This document shows, piece after piece, positions 1 to 9,058 of a DNA stretch of 64,000 nt (positions within the stretch are counted from its first letter, which is position 1; every line of letters starts with the position of its first letter). The position numbers and the translations under genes are program-made. The stretch is from Desulfogranum mediterraneum DSM 13871 (lineage in GTDB: Bacteria > Desulfobacterota > Desulfobulbia > Desulfobulbales > Desulfobulbaceae). A model generated the notes under the pieces. That model saw nothing but the letters and a program-made list of their open reading frames with translations. It did no database searches and was not told where the DNA came from. Location: contig NZ_AUCW01000003.1 in the NCBI RefSeq assembly GCF_000429965.1, forward strand, positions 62,001-126,000, given 5' to 3'.

Positions 1-84
1 CTGCCAGCCAGCGCAGCTGGAATTTCCGGGACCAGAGCAGCGGCTCAGCAGCAGCTGGGCTTCCTGGACAACAGACCTGTTCAT
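1..84 (-). CDS. Partial hypothetical CDS running off the window start
   Basis: An ATG at 84-82 on the minus strand is preceded at good distance (about 7 nt) by a GGAGG ribosome-binding site, and the frame stays open for the 28 codons left in the window. The visible N-terminus begins MNRSVVQEAQLLLSR and matches no family I recognise. It lies downstream of the radical SAM gene on the same strand, with a probable terminator between them. In related genomes a Rne/Rng ribonuclease often follows this radical SAM gene, but these residues do not look like its start. The call rests only on the start signal. Confidence 0.35.
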   Translation of the reverse strand, partial: MNRSVVQEAQLLLSRCSGPGNSSCAGWQ

Positions 85-113
85 GGGCTCTCCTCCCCTC
101 TTCTCTGTTTCTT

Positions 114-137
114 TAAAAAAAGGAGGCCCGCTCCTCC
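114..137 (-). terminator. Probable Rho-independent terminator after the radical SAM gene
   Basis: On the minus strand a short GC-rich hairpin (arms AGGAG and CTCCT plus one G-U pair, 5-nt loop) is followed directly by a run of seven T. It lies about 70 bases past the stop codon of the radical SAM gene and before the partial CDS. The stem is short, so efficiency is uncertain. Confidence 0.55.
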
Positions 138-205
138 CGCCTGCTGCCGGCAGGGCCGGGCAAGGAGTTGCGCCCCCTCCAAGGCGGCAACATCCACAAG
201 CCCTC

Positions 206-2758
206 TCAGGCAGGGGTCTCCACCTCCTGGATGGCAAGCTTGGTGATCCGGGAGAGCAGGGCCTGACGGGGAGAGAGCCCCAGACCATGCTCCAGGATCT
301 CCCTGGGGTTGGTCCCGGCCTGGCCATGATAATGGTAGAGGGCCAGGACCAGAATATTCTCCTCAAGCCCTATGGATTCCACCAGGGGGCGGAGATCCAG
401 TTGCCTTTTTTTCCGCTTTCTGATCCGCTCGATCCAGAGGTGGTCCAGTTCGGAGAAGTCTTGCAGCCTGGTTGCCAAAGCCTCTGGATCCACCCCGGTC
501 TCCTCAATCCGGTAGAGGGCCCGGAAACTGGCCTGGCCCGCCTTTTTCACCGGCTTGATCCCGCTCACCCGGATGGTGGGAGGAAGCTGGCTGTTGAGCC
601 GCTCCACGGTCTGGCTCAGGGAGTTGAGGGGGGAGGCCAGTTCCATCTCAAAGAACTCGGCCAGACTCTCCATGCCCACGGGCAGGGCCTGACTAAAGGA
701 GACCTTGGGTGAGGGGTTGAAGCCCTGGGAAAAAAGCAGGGGCAGCTCGGCCCGCTGCAGGACCCGGAAGATCAGCTGGAGGATCTCCAGGTGACCGTAA
801 AAACGGCTGTCGCCCAGGCGCGCATAGTCGACCCGGTAGCTAAAGGCCGGCCGCTCCCCCTGCTCCTTTTTGCTAAGGGAACTCATCATGGGGCTGGTGG
901 GTGCCAGCGGCGCCTCTTTATCCCCATGGACCTGCGGACGGAGGGTGGAAAAATCGCAGAGACCGCACTGCTGGCAGCCATGGACCCGGCAATCCTTGGT
1001 ATAGCTGCGTTCCAGGGCCCGCTCCCGCTCCTGGAGCAGGAAGTCCCGGCCAACACCGCTCTTCAGGTGATCCCAGGGCAGGATCTCATCCAGGGCCCGG
1101 GCCCGCAGATAGTCATCGAGATCAAGCCCGCACTCCAGGGCCGCCTCCTGCCAACGCTCGAGGTTAAAATGCTCGGACCAGCCGTCCAGACGGGCCCCCA
1201 TCTCCCAGGCCCTGATCAGCAGGGGGGCCAGGCGTCGATCCCCCCGGGAAAAGACCCCCTCCAGATAGGATTGACGGGCATCATGCCACTTGAGGGCAAA
1301 TCCCTTTCTGGGCAAGAGCTCCTTCAAGCGGCTGATCTTTGCCAGGGACTCGTCCATGGAGAGCTGCGCCTCCCACTGAAAGGGGGTATGGGGCTTGGGC
1401 ACAAAGGTGCCCACACTGACGTTGATGGTCACCTGTTTCACCTTGCCGGGCCCGGCCTCGAGCCTGGCCTTTTGGACCAGCTCGACAATGGCCTCCAGAT
1501 CCTCCCTGGTCTCGGTGGGCAGCCCGATCATGAAATAAAATTTAATCAGTTTCCAGCCAAAACTAAAGGCATCCCTGCAGGTGGTGAGCAGGTCTTCTTC
1601 GCTGATCCCCTTGTTGATCACCTCCCGCAGACGGTCGGTACCCGCCTCAGGAGCCACGGTAAAGCCGGTCTTGCGGACCCGCTTGATCTGATCCATCAGG
1701 GTCGGGGTAAGGGTCCCCACCCGCATGGAGGGCATGGAGACCGAGACATACTCGGCGGCAAAACGATCCATCAGCGAGGTGAGCAGAGGGGCTATACAGG
1801 AGTAATCACCGCTGGAGAGGGAGAGCAGGGCCAGCTCATCAAAACCACTGGCCTTGATCCCGGCTTCCGCCATCTCCATGATCTCTTCCCTACTCCGCTC
1901 ACGGACCGGTCGATAGATGATCCCGGCCTGGCAGAAACGGCAGCCCCGCGTACAACCCCGGGCGATCTCGATCCCCAGGCGATCATGGACCGGTTTGACA
2001 ACGGGGACCAGGGGCTTGGCCAGAATCTCCGGGGCATGCATCTCAGGGATCACCCTCCGACTCACCGAGGAGTAGTCAGGATCCAGGGGGGTCACCTCCA
2101 GGAGACTGCTGCCCTCATAACGGGGCCGAAACAGGGAGGGCACATAGACGCCAGGAACCCGGGCAAGACGACTGCAGATCTCCCGACGGGGTACACCTGC
2201 GGCCTTGAGTTCAGCCAAGAGCATACTCACCTCGGCGATGATCTCCTCGCCGTCACCCAGGATAATGGCATCAAAGAAGTCGGCCACCGGCTCTGGGTTG
2301 AGGGCCCCGGCCCCTCCGCCGAGCACCAGGGGATGGTCATCACCGCGCTCAGCGGCATAGAAGGGGATACCGGCCAGGTCCAGGACCGTGAGGATATTGG
2401 TATAGCAGAGCTCATAGGGCAGGGTAAAGCCCACCACATCATAGGCCTGCAGGGGCAGCCTGGCCTCCAGGGAAAAGAGGGGCAGCTGCTCTTCCTTCAA
2501 GGCTGCTGCCATATCTATATCCGGGGTATAGCAGCGGTGGGCCAGACTGTCGTTCCGGCTGTTGAGGATATGATAGAGAATCTGCAAGCCCTGATGGGAC
2601 ATCCCGATCTCATAGAGATCGGGAAAAACGAGACAAAAGTGGATCTGCTCATCCTGCCACGCCTTGGTTTCTGCATTCAACTCACCGCCGATATACCTCC
2701 CTGGTTTACGGACAAGGGGCAGGATCTGATCGACATTAACCTGTTTATGTATTGACAT
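206..2758 (-). CDS. B12-binding radical SAM protein fused to a DUF2344 domain (TIGR03960 + TIGR03936 type)
   Basis: The 850-residue protein has an N-terminal cobalamin-binding-like region (about 20-200), then a radical SAM core whose cluster motif CTRGCRFC places the 4Fe-4S ligands at Cys269, Cys273 and Cys276. A C-terminal domain of about 210 residues (from about 640, FSYRVDYARLGD) matches the DUF2344/TIGR03936 type. A CxxC-rich stretch (VHGCQQCGLCDF) links them. This fusion is common in anaerobes and deltaproteobacteria; its substrate is not established, and its usual linkage to RNase E/G and ribosomal genes suggests an RNA- or translation-related role. The start (MSIHKQ) is the first good methionine. 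It is divergent from the AMIN-domain gene. Confidence 0.9.
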   Translation of the reverse strand: MSIHKQVNVDQILPLVRKPGRYIGGELNAETKAWQDEQIHFCLVFPDLYEIGMSHQGLQILYHILNSRNDSLAHRCYTPDIDMAAALKEEQLPLFSLEARLPLQAYDVVGFTLPYELCYTNILTVLDLAGIPFYAAERGDDHPLVLGGGAGALNPEPVADFFDAIILGDGEEIIAEVSMLLAELKAAGVPRREICSRLARVPGVYVPSLFRPRYEGSSLLEVTPLDPDYSSVSRRVIPEMHAPEILAKPLVPVVKPVHDRLGIEIARGCTRGCRFCQAGIIYRPVRERSREEIMEMAEAGIKASGFDELALLSLSSGDYSCIAPLLTSLMDRFAAEYVSVSMPSMRVGTLTPTLMDQIKRVRKTGFTVAPEAGTDRLREVINKGISEEDLLTTCRDAFSFGWKLIKFYFMIGLPTETREDLEAIVELVQKARLEAGPGKVKQVTINVSVGTFVPKPHTPFQWEAQLSMDESLAKISRLKELLPRKGFALKWHDARQSYLEGVFSRGDRRLAPLLIRAWEMGARLDGWSEHFNLERWQEAALECGLDLDDYLRARALDEILPWDHLKSGVGRDFLLQERERALERSYTKDCRVHGCQQCGLCDFSTLRPQVHGDKEAPLAPTSPMMSSLSKKEQGERPAFSYRVDYARLGDSRFYGHLEILQLIFRVLQRAELPLLFSQGFNPSPKVSFSQALPVGMESLAEFFEMELASPLNSLSQTVERLNSQLPPTIRVSGIKPVKKAGQASFRALYRIEETGVDPEALATRLQDFSELDHLWIERIRKRKKRQLDLRPLVESIGLEENILVLALYHYHGQAGTNPREILEHGLGLSPRQALLSRITKLAIQEVETPA

Positions 2759-2837
2759 TAGAAATAAAGTAGGCTGTAATTCCCAAAGCCTCGCCTGTAA
2801 CGATCCAGCAAGGGGAACATGTTTATTAACTTTTATT

Positions 2838-2875
2838 CACCCAGACCTGGACAAAGGTCGTCCAGCGCCTGGGTG
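2838..2875 (+). promoter_or_regulatory. Inverted repeat in the leader of the AMIN-domain gene
   Basis: Outer arms CACCCAG and CTGGGTG enclose inner arms CTGGAC and GTCCAG, giving a two-part dyad ending 13 bases before the ATG of the downstream exported protein. It could be an operator or an mRNA leader hairpin that restricts ribosome access. No U tract follows, so it is not a terminator. Confidence 0.45.
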
Positions 2876-2888
2876 ATCACAAAACACA

Positions 2889-3833
2889 ATGAATTACCAA
2901 CGAATAACTGTTATCTGCTCGTTTCTGATCCTCCTGACCCTCTCTGCGGTCAGCGCGACAGCTGCGGGACTGCGACTTGAGCGCATCGACTTCGCCGCCC
3001 TCTCTGCCGACAGAGAGCAGGTGGTGCTGCAACTCAACGGACCCTATATCCTAAATAGTTTCACTTTAAAAGGTGAAAAGCCCAGGCTGGTCTTTGACTT
3101 CAAAGACGCCAGGATCGCTGCCTCGATTCAAAACCAGACCAGCACCAACGGTGCCCTCATCCGCCAAATCCGGGTGGGCATGCATGGCGGCGGTGATCCC
3201 AAGACCAGGGTCGTCTTCGACCTGGCAGGCCTGGCGGGGGTGACGGTGCATCAGGCGCGTGATGATGACCACTTCTCCCTGACCATTCTCCTCTCCAGGA
3301 GCAGGGCTGCAGACGCCCCCGCCCCTTCCCCCCCGGGTGCGGTCTCGACCCCACCGCTCCCGGACGCAGAGCCGGCCGGTCCGGCTGCCGCTGTGAAGCT
3401 GGAGCCGCAACAGCCCTTGTCCCCGCCCCCTTTGCCTGGGCCTGCTGCCAAACAGAAGCTTGCTGCACCCACGATAGCGACCCTGGAGTCCATCCGTTAT
3501 GAAAATTCCGCGCTCAAGGGAGAGATGATCCTCTTCCAACTCAACGGCTTCTACCCGCCAACGGTCCAGGGGGTCGAAGAGGGAGTGCCCAGGGCGGTGT
3601 GTGACTTTGCCAATACCCGACTCGGAGCGGAGGTGAAGACGATCAACAGAATCAAGGGGACCTATCTCAAGGCGATCCGGGTGGGGCAACACCGCAACCC
3701 GGAAAAGATCCGGGTGGTCCTGGACCTGGAGGCCAACAACAACTATGACCTCCAACAGCTCTTCTTCCGGGAAGAAAAGCTCTTTGTGATCATTATCAAC
3801 ACCATCGAGCCGACGCCAGCAACCCAGCCCTGA
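2889..3833 (+). CDS. Exported protein with two AMIN domains
   Basis: The 314-residue protein starts with a classical signal peptide (about residues 1-26, hydrophobic core with cleavage near SATAAG). Two similar beta-rich modules follow, at about 28-130 (LRLERIDF..VVLQLNGPY..LVFDFKDAR..IRVGMH) and about 200-308 (ESIRYENS..ILFQLNGFY..VCDFANTR..IRVGQH). They are joined by a proline-rich linker of about 70 residues. The repeated pattern is that of AMIN domains, which target periplasmic proteins such as AmiC and the pilus secretin PilQ to the envelope or peptidoglycan. No catalytic domain is present, so this may be a free-standing localisation or scaffold protein. A pilRS-like pair elsewhere in the window makes a type IV pilus link possible but unproven. 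It converges with the lipoprotein gene, 5 bases apart. Confidence 0.75.
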   Translation: MNYQRITVICSFLILLTLSAVSATAAGLRLERIDFAALSADREQVVLQLNGPYILNSFTLKGEKPRLVFDFKDARIAASIQNQTSTNGALIRQIRVGMHGGGDPKTRVVFDLAGLAGVTVHQARDDDHFSLTILLSRSRAADAPAPSPPGAVSTPPLPDAEPAGPAAAVKLEPQQPLSPPPLPGPAAKQKLAAPTIATLESIRYENSALKGEMILFQLNGFYPPTVQGVEEGVPRAVCDFANTRLGAEVKTINRIKGTYLKAIRVGQHRNPEKIRVVLDLEANNNYDLQQLFFREEKLFVIIINTIEPTPATQP

Positions 3834-3838
3834 AGGGT

Positions 3839-4708
3839 TCAGGGCAGGGGCTCAAGCCGGTACGAGGGGGGGATCTGCGGCGGCCTGGCCAAGGCGTCCC
3901 GGGGCTGCACCGAGAAGACCTGCACCAGCCGCAGCTCCACCGTCCCCCCGACCGCGCTGCCGCTGAGCCTTATCCGTCCAGGCCAGAGGCCCTGCCCTCC
4001 TCCTGCCGTGGCATAGTCGCTGTAGCTCAGCTCCACCGCAGCCTCCTGGTCATCCTGGTCCATATCCAGAAAGAGGCAACGCCGGATGGTCGCCTGGTCC
4101 GAATCGAGCTGAACCAGCAGGGTCTGATCCCGGTCAACACCACGCAGCCGATACCAGAACTCCCCCACCTCCCCATCTCCACCAACTCCGATCCGGCCGA
4201 CCTCTGCCAAGGCATACCCATCTGGCGGCAGCTGGCCGGCCAGGAGATAGGAAAGCTCCGTTGCAGCAATCACCTCCGGAACATAACGCTGCCAGCTTTC
4301 GGAATCGACGCTCCCCAGATAGGCGATGCCGCTCCTGCTATCGATCACGGTCACCTCGCTCCCGTCGGTGGCCGCGACCAGGAGGGCACGACCCAGGGGA
4401 TCGAGCACACTCAGACGCAACCTGGAGGGCTGCTGGAGTTGTAAGATCCCCTCCACCATTCCCCTGCCTGCAAAAAAATTCCAGTTCAGTTGCACATCGG
4501 CATCCAGGGCAACCACCTTGGGTCGCTCCTGGTAGGCCTGGAACAGGGCTGCTGCCCGGCTCTGCTCGGGCAGCGTAAGCGGCTCCAGGGGGCCGATCTT
4601 GGCGCCGCAGCCCCAGAGGAGCCAGCTGCAGAGCAGGAGCAGCGGCCAGTGGTAACACCGGCAACACCGGGAGCGCCAGGAGCGCCAAAAAGCAGGCCAG
4701 AGGTTCAC
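3839..4708 (-). CDS. LolB-like / DUF4292-type outer-membrane lipoprotein
   Basis: The 289-residue protein begins with an Arg/Cys-rich stretch, then a hydrophobic segment ending in a lipobox-like LLWGC with lipidation candidate Cys34. The body has the pattern of LolB/DUF4292 proteins: a beta-rich domain containing RGMVEGILQLQQPSRLRLSVLDPLGR, in which a hydrophobic cavity would bind lipid or lipoprotein acyl chains. Its ATG overlaps the stop of the TPR lipoprotein gene by 4 bases (ATGA), implying translational coupling. LolB inserts lipoproteins into the outer membrane; here the role is inferred from fold pattern and context. The cysteine-rich N-terminus is unusual and the true start could lie slightly downstream. 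Confidence 0.65.
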   Translation of the reverse strand: MNLWPAFWRSWRSRCCRCYHWPLLLLCSWLLWGCGAKIGPLEPLTLPEQSRAAALFQAYQERPKVVALDADVQLNWNFFAGRGMVEGILQLQQPSRLRLSVLDPLGRALLVAATDGSEVTVIDSRSGIAYLGSVDSESWQRYVPEVIAATELSYLLAGQLPPDGYALAEVGRIGVGGDGEVGEFWYRLRGVDRDQTLLVQLDSDQATIRRCLFLDMDQDDQEAAVELSYSDYATAGGGQGLWPGRIRLSGSAVGGTVELRLVQVFSVQPRDALARPPQIPPSYRLEPLP

Positions 4709-6447
4709 TCGCCCTCCCTGCCCAGGGTCTTAAGCCTGTCCTGAAGCGCCCGGTACTGTGCGCTCTCTTCCGGATAAAGGGTGAGCGCCTTGCGCAAGGC
4801 TGCACGGGCCCGGAGCGGCTGACGGTTCTGGAGATAGACCTCGGCCAGATGTTGCTGGACGCTGGGATCTTTCGGCAGCAGCCGCGCCGCCTCCTCCAGC
4901 TCGATGAGGGCCTGGTCGAGTCGGCCCAGCCGGTAGTAGACCCAGCCCAGGCTGTCTCGGATATAACCGTTGTCCGGTTCCAGGGCCACTGCCCGGCTGA
5001 TATAGTCCAAGGCCTGGTCCAGGCGGACATTGTCCTCGGCCCAGGTATAGCCGACAAAGTTGAGGGCAGCGGCATGATCCGGATTCAGACCAATAACCCG
5101 CTCCATGGTTGCCAGAGCCTGGGCCCGCTCTCCTCTGGCTTCAAGCACCAGGGCAAACTCATAGAGCAGTTCATCGTTATCAGGAAAGATCTGGGTGGCC
5201 CGCAGATAGGTCTGCCGCACCATCGCCTCTTCACCGCTCAGCTCATAGAGGGCGGCCAGGGCCGCATAGACCTCCACCGAGAGCCGATCGCCGCCACGCA
5301 GGGCCTGTTCCATCCGGATGACAGCCTGGTCGCTATGGCCCTGAAGTTGTAAGATTCGGGCCTGGAGGAGCAGGAACTCGCTGGCCAGGGGTTCCCCCGG
5401 ACCAACCGCCTCGGCCTGCTCAAGTGCCTCGGGCAGCAGCCTGGCCCGGAGAAAGAGCTGGGCCAGCAGATATCTGGACTCTGCCAGGAAGGCGGGCCCC
5501 TGATGTGCCTGCAGATATCTCCTGGCCTGGTCGTACTTTTTCCACTTGATATAGAGTCGGGCTATGGCCAGATCGACATGCTCAGGATGACTGGAAAACG
5601 GTCGCAGCTCCAGGAGCTGGGCCACGGCAGCTTGGTACTCCCTGCGCTCTTCATAGAGCTCAAACAACCCCATTCTGGCCCTGGTATGATCGCTCTCCCG
5701 CTCCAGGATCTCCTGGTAGGCCACAATGGCCTGGTCATCATGGCTGCGCAGACGTTCCAACTCGGCAATCTCCAAGAGCAGCTCGGCAGACCAGCGGAGC
5801 CCATGGGCTTTCCTATAGTGGGAGAGGGCGGCAGCAGGTTCCTGCTGCTCTTTAAAGAGACGGGCCAGGAGCAGATGGGCAGGGTAGCTGTTACCTCGAT
5901 CCTTGAGCAGTTGCTCAAGAACCCTCTGCGCCGGGGCATAGTCCTTGACCGAGAGATAGAGTTCGACCAGGAGAAAACCAAGAGAGGTATCCTGGGGATG
6001 AGCTTCCCGAAGGAGGAGGTAACGATCAATGCCCTGCTCCAGCTTGCCCTGACGGACCAGCACCCTGGCTGCAAGTTTCCCCAAAAGCAGGTCATCTGGA
6101 CGGGCAGCCAACTCCTGGGCCAAGAGTGCAGCAGCCGCATCGAGCCGCTCCAGACGAAGCAGCATCAGCGGTATCTTGGCCCGGAGATAGCTCTCCCCGG
6201 GGTCACAGATCAGTGCCTTCTCATAGGCCTCAAGGGCCTCTTCAAACTGGAGGCCAAGTTCGGCATGGCGGCCCCAGAGAAAATAAAAATAACTGCAATG
6301 CAGATCGGCCTCTTCCGCGGACAGCCCATTATCACGGTCACCAGGCGTGAACGTCCGGGCAGTGAACCCGGTGCAACCAGCCAGGGGCAACAGCAATCCT
6401 GCCAGGAGCAGGGCACAGAGCAGAGAGAGACCAGGACCTTTCACCAA
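4705..6447 (-). CDS. TPR-repeat lipoprotein
   Basis: The 580-residue protein has a signal peptide with a good lipobox (PLAGC, Cys25), so it should be a membrane-anchored lipoprotein. From about residue 50 to the end it is built of tetratricopeptide units; clear ones include EEALEAYEKALICDP, PAAALSHYRKAHGL, AQALATMERVIGLNPDHAAAL and LDQALDYISRAVALEPDNGYI. TPR arrays act as protein-interaction scaffolds, and similar lipoproteins assist outer-membrane biogenesis or polysaccharide export. It follows tmk by 6 bases and overlaps the LolB-like gene by 4, so the two lipoproteins are probably made together. The specific partner is not evident. Confidence 0.85.
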   Translation of the reverse strand: MVKGPGLSLLCALLLAGLLLPLAGCTGFTARTFTPGDRDNGLSAEEADLHCSYFYFLWGRHAELGLQFEEALEAYEKALICDPGESYLRAKIPLMLLRLERLDAAAALLAQELAARPDDLLLGKLAARVLVRQGKLEQGIDRYLLLREAHPQDTSLGFLLVELYLSVKDYAPAQRVLEQLLKDRGNSYPAHLLLARLFKEQQEPAAALSHYRKAHGLRWSAELLLEIAELERLRSHDDQAIVAYQEILERESDHTRARMGLFELYEERREYQAAVAQLLELRPFSSHPEHVDLAIARLYIKWKKYDQARRYLQAHQGPAFLAESRYLLAQLFLRARLLPEALEQAEAVGPGEPLASEFLLLQARILQLQGHSDQAVIRMEQALRGGDRLSVEVYAALAALYELSGEEAMVRQTYLRATQIFPDNDELLYEFALVLEARGERAQALATMERVIGLNPDHAAALNFVGYTWAEDNVRLDQALDYISRAVALEPDNGYIRDSLGWVYYRLGRLDQALIELEEAARLLPKDPSVQQHLAEVYLQNRQPLRARAALRKALTLYPEESAQYRALQDRLKTLGREGE

Positions 6448-6453
6448 ACCTCC

Positions 6454-7053
6454 CTATGGGGTCAACAGCCCATCGACCTGACGACGGATCAGCCCTTGGA
6501 CCGTAGCCGCAGGACCGCAGGCATCAATCCGCACGATCCAGGGGTCAGCAAAGCTCTCAAACAGGGCAGCCACCAGCTCCAGTTGTTCGGCCTGCTCAAA
6601 ATCATTACGCTGTTCCTTCCGTTGCTCCTCAATCCTGCGGATACTTTCGGCCACCGGCATGGTCAGGAGCAGCACCAGATCAGGGGTCGGTGCAAATCGA
6701 TTTCTGGCCAGGATCGCCTCCGGATCTGCACCGGCTGCCCCCTGATAGGCAGCAGTGGAATAGTAGTAGCGATCAGTCAGCACCACGGCTCCCCTATCCA
6801 GGGCAGGTTGAATGCATTGAAGGACATGATCCCGGCGATCCCTGATAAAGAGTTCCAGCTCCTGTTCCGGGGTCACGGTATGGCGCCGGGTATAAAGGGC
6901 CCGGATCTGCCGGCCGTAGGGACCGTCAGAGGGTTCCCTGGTAGCGACCACCTCCTGCTTCTTGAGACGCAGATACTCGGCCAATGCCTGCAGTTGGGTG
7001 GTCTTGCCGGTACCGTCGATGCCCTCAAAGGCGATCAGGATACCTTTACTCAT
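6454..7053 (-). CDS. tmk: Thymidylate kinase
   Basis: This enzyme phosphorylates dTMP to dTDP in the cytoplasm. The 199-residue protein shows the P-loop FEGIDGTGKTTQ, the DRYYYSTAAYQG motif and a lid region rich in Arg and Glu (RRIEEQRKEQRNDFE). Length matches the family. I place the start at 7053, where MSKGILIAFEG begins after an AGGAGGG site; a longer reading frame upstream overlaps pdxA and has no kinase sequence. The start lies 8 bases inside the end of pdxA, indicating coupled translation. Confidence 0.95.
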   Translation of the reverse strand: MSKGILIAFEGIDGTGKTTQLQALAEYLRLKKQEVVATREPSDGPYGRQIRALYTRRHTVTPEQELELFIRDRRDHVLQCIQPALDRGAVVLTDRYYYSTAAYQGAAGADPEAILARNRFAPTPDLVLLLTMPVAESIRRIEEQRKEQRNDFEQAEQLELVAALFESFADPWIVRIDACGPAATVQGLIRRQVDGLLTP

Positions 7054-8083
7054 CTCTGCGCCCTCCTGAGCGATGGCAGACAATGGAGCCGGCCAGGCTG
7101 ATCGCGGCCTCCAGGCTGGAGGCACTGGCCTGCCAGCTGCCGGCGATATCATAGGCCGTACCGTGATCCACCGAGGTGCGGACCAGGGGGAGCCCCAGGG
7201 TAACATTAACTCCGTCTGCAAAGTGGAGCAGCTTAAAGGGGATCAAACCCTGGTCATGGTACATGGCCACCACGGCATCAAAGTGGCCTGCGGCGGCCTG
7301 ATAAAAAACCGTATCCGGGGGCCAGGGGCCGCTGACCTCTGCCAGGGAACGGCACTGCTCTACTGCCGGCTTGATGACCAGGGCCTCCTGATCACCAAAC
7401 ATCCCCTCTTCGCCGCCATGGGGATTAAGCGCGGCCACGGCGACCCTGGGCTGCCGGATGCCGAAATCCCTCTTCAGGGCGTCCACGGTCTGGGTAATGC
7501 ATGCTGCAACCCCTTCGACCGTGAGCAGCGCAGGGACCCGTTCCAAGGCCTCGTGGATGGTAACCAGGACCACCCGCAAGCGGGTACCTGCCATCATCAT
7601 CCGATAACGCTGGCTGCCGGTGAGGGCGGCAAGCATCTCGGTGTGGCCGGGATAGGGGTAGCCGGCCCGGTTGAGGCTGTATTTGCTGATGGGGCAGGTG
7701 ACCAGGCCGCTGCCCTGTCCGCCTTGAATCAGGGCGACGGCCTCTTCGATGTAGCGGGCCATGGCCTGACCGGTACGGGCATCGGGCTTGCCCCAGGCCT
7801 GGGGGGCATAGCCCAGCCTGGAAACGGGGTAGACGGGAATGGACGCCTCGGGGAGCGCCCCGCCCGGGGACCACTCCACCACCTCCAGGGACAGCTGCCG
7901 CTCGGCCGCCACCCCTGCAAGGATCTCGGGATCACCAACCACCACTGCAGGCAGTCGGCCCTCCGAGGGGCTGGTGCTGAAGTAGCGGAGAACGATTTCA
8001 GGCCCGATCCCCACGGGACAGCCCATGGAAATCAAGAGCGGCGCCCCGACCAGGGAAGCGTGATGTGCAACTGCAGGGTTCAT
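7046..8083 (-). CDS. pdxA: 4-hydroxythreonine-4-phosphate dehydrogenase family protein
   Basis: PdxA oxidises 4-phosphohydroxy-L-threonine in pyridoxal 5'-phosphate synthesis. The 345-residue protein shows the family N-terminus (ISMGCPVGIGPEIVL, versus the usual TMGDPAGIGPEI), the GHTE metal-binding motif, AALNPHGGEEGMFG and YHDQGLIPFK. The usual Asp of GDPAGIG is Cys here, and the second His of the NPHxGExGH motif is Met. These changes are seen in divergent PdxA-like proteins, so the substrate could differ. The chosen ATG (8083) overlaps the yraN stop as TAATG; an in-frame ATG at 8095 is the alternative. Confidence 0.9.
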   Translation of the reverse strand: MNPAVAHHASLVGAPLLISMGCPVGIGPEIVLRYFSTSPSEGRLPAVVVGDPEILAGVAAERQLSLEVVEWSPGGALPEASIPVYPVSRLGYAPQAWGKPDARTGQAMARYIEEAVALIQGGQGSGLVTCPISKYSLNRAGYPYPGHTEMLAALTGSQRYRMMMAGTRLRVVLVTIHEALERVPALLTVEGVAACITQTVDALKRDFGIRQPRVAVAALNPHGGEEGMFGDQEALVIKPAVEQCRSLAEVSGPWPPDTVFYQAAAGHFDAVVAMYHDQGLIPFKLLHFADGVNVTLGLPLVRTSVDHGTAYDIAGSWQASASSLEAAISLAGSIVCHRSGGRRDE

Positions 8084-8466
8084 TATTCGATACATTCAAA
8101 GGCATGGGTAATATGTTCCAGGCGTGGTTCGCCCGGAGCCTGGAACCAGACCGCGACCACGTCGAAACGGGCCGGCTGCTCCTCCAGGCCGTTTCTGACC
8201 AGATAATCAAGAGCAATTTTAGAGAGTTGTCGCTGCTTTCCCAGATCTACCGCCTCAAAGGGACTACCGAAGAGAGCACCGCTGCGGCTCTTGACCTCGA
8301 CAAAGACGATGGTCGCCCCATCCTGGGCAATGATATCGACTTCGCCAAAGCGTCTGCGATAGTTTCTCGCCAGCAGGGTATAGCCCAGGCTGAGAAGATG
8401 ATCTGCTGCCAAGCGCTCACCGCGTCGACCGGTGGAGACGGCAGGTTTAAAGAGCTTAAATCCCAT
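8083..8466 (-). CDS. YraN/UPF0102 family protein (predicted nuclease fold)
   Basis: The 127-residue protein matches the UPF0102 pattern: GRRGERLAADHLLSLGY, NYRRRFGEVDIIAQDG and FVEVKSRSG. The E-(x)n-D-(x)n-ExK arrangement (GEVDII...FVEVKSR) is that of the PD-(D/E)xK restriction-endonuclease-like fold. The in vivo role is unknown; the gene is commonly beside rnhB, as here. It is translationally coupled to pdxA. Confidence 0.92.
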   Translation of the reverse strand: MGFKLFKPAVSTGRRGERLAADHLLSLGYTLLARNYRRRFGEVDIIAQDGATIVFVEVKSRSGALFGSPFEAVDLGKQRQLSKIALDYLVRNGLEEQPARFDVVAVWFQAPGEPRLEHITHAFECIE

Positions 8467-8490
8467 CTGGCTGCTCCTGGTCGAGCCGGC

Positions 8491-8838
8491 TCAACCCCTT
8501 GCCTGGCTGAGTTTCTTTTGATAGACCGTGAACAGGAGGAGCCACTCCAGCGGCTTGGCAAAGGAAATGGCAGCAGGATGGGTGGTGCGAACGATCTCAC
8601 CTGCCAACTGATCAATCACCAGCCGACTGTGCTCCCCGCGAAAAACAATCTGCAGGAAACAGGGCTGACCAAGGAACTCTTTCGGCAGCCCGTTCACCAT
8701 GGCCAGCCCGGAGACACTCACATCACTTGCAGTACTGACAAAGACCTCGGTCGCCCCTTTGGGCTGCACCTTGACCTGCGCCGGGGTCTGAATACGAACA
8801 CCGGTTCGACGGTCATTGATATCCTGCTTAAACTGCAT
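8491..8838 (-). CDS. PilZ domain protein (c-di-GMP receptor candidate)
   Basis: This 115-residue protein is essentially a single PilZ domain. It has the N-terminal arginine motif RRTGVR (residues about 10-15) and the downstream DVSVSGL motif (D/NxSxxG type), the two elements that contact cyclic di-GMP. It has no transmembrane segment. It lies 24 bases upstream of yraN on the same strand. With no other c-di-GMP gene in the window its output is unknown. Confidence 0.85.
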   Translation of the reverse strand: MQFKQDINDRRTGVRIQTPAQVKVQPKGATEVFVSTASDVSVSGLAMVNGLPKEFLGQPCFLQIVFRGEHSRLVIDQLAGEIVRTTHPAAISFAKPLEWLLLFTVYQKKLSQARG

Positions 8839-9058
8839 ACGCGCTATCCTTACACGGGGCTGATTACTGACAAGGGTTCATATCTGAAGCCGAGACGGGC
8901 TGGGGACGGTGAGGTCGCAAATAAAACATACTGCAAAGCACAGATCCTGTCATCTCCAGATCTGGCCAGGCGGCCAAATCCGGCCTGGGGTGGCCTGGCT
9001 GAAACTCCCGCTAAGCCGAACGCTTACTGCCATAGACAGGACATGAGCCCCTCCAAAC

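Noticed and set aside
791-2755. 654-residue open frame on the plus strand opposite the radical SAM gene
   Set aside because: It is an antisense shadow of a high-GC gene: its sequence is low-complexity and matches no family, while the minus-strand frame has clear motifs. The same holds for other long opposite-strand frames, for example at 5503-7101, 13030-14154, 16838-18184, 24692-25648 and 31170-32738.
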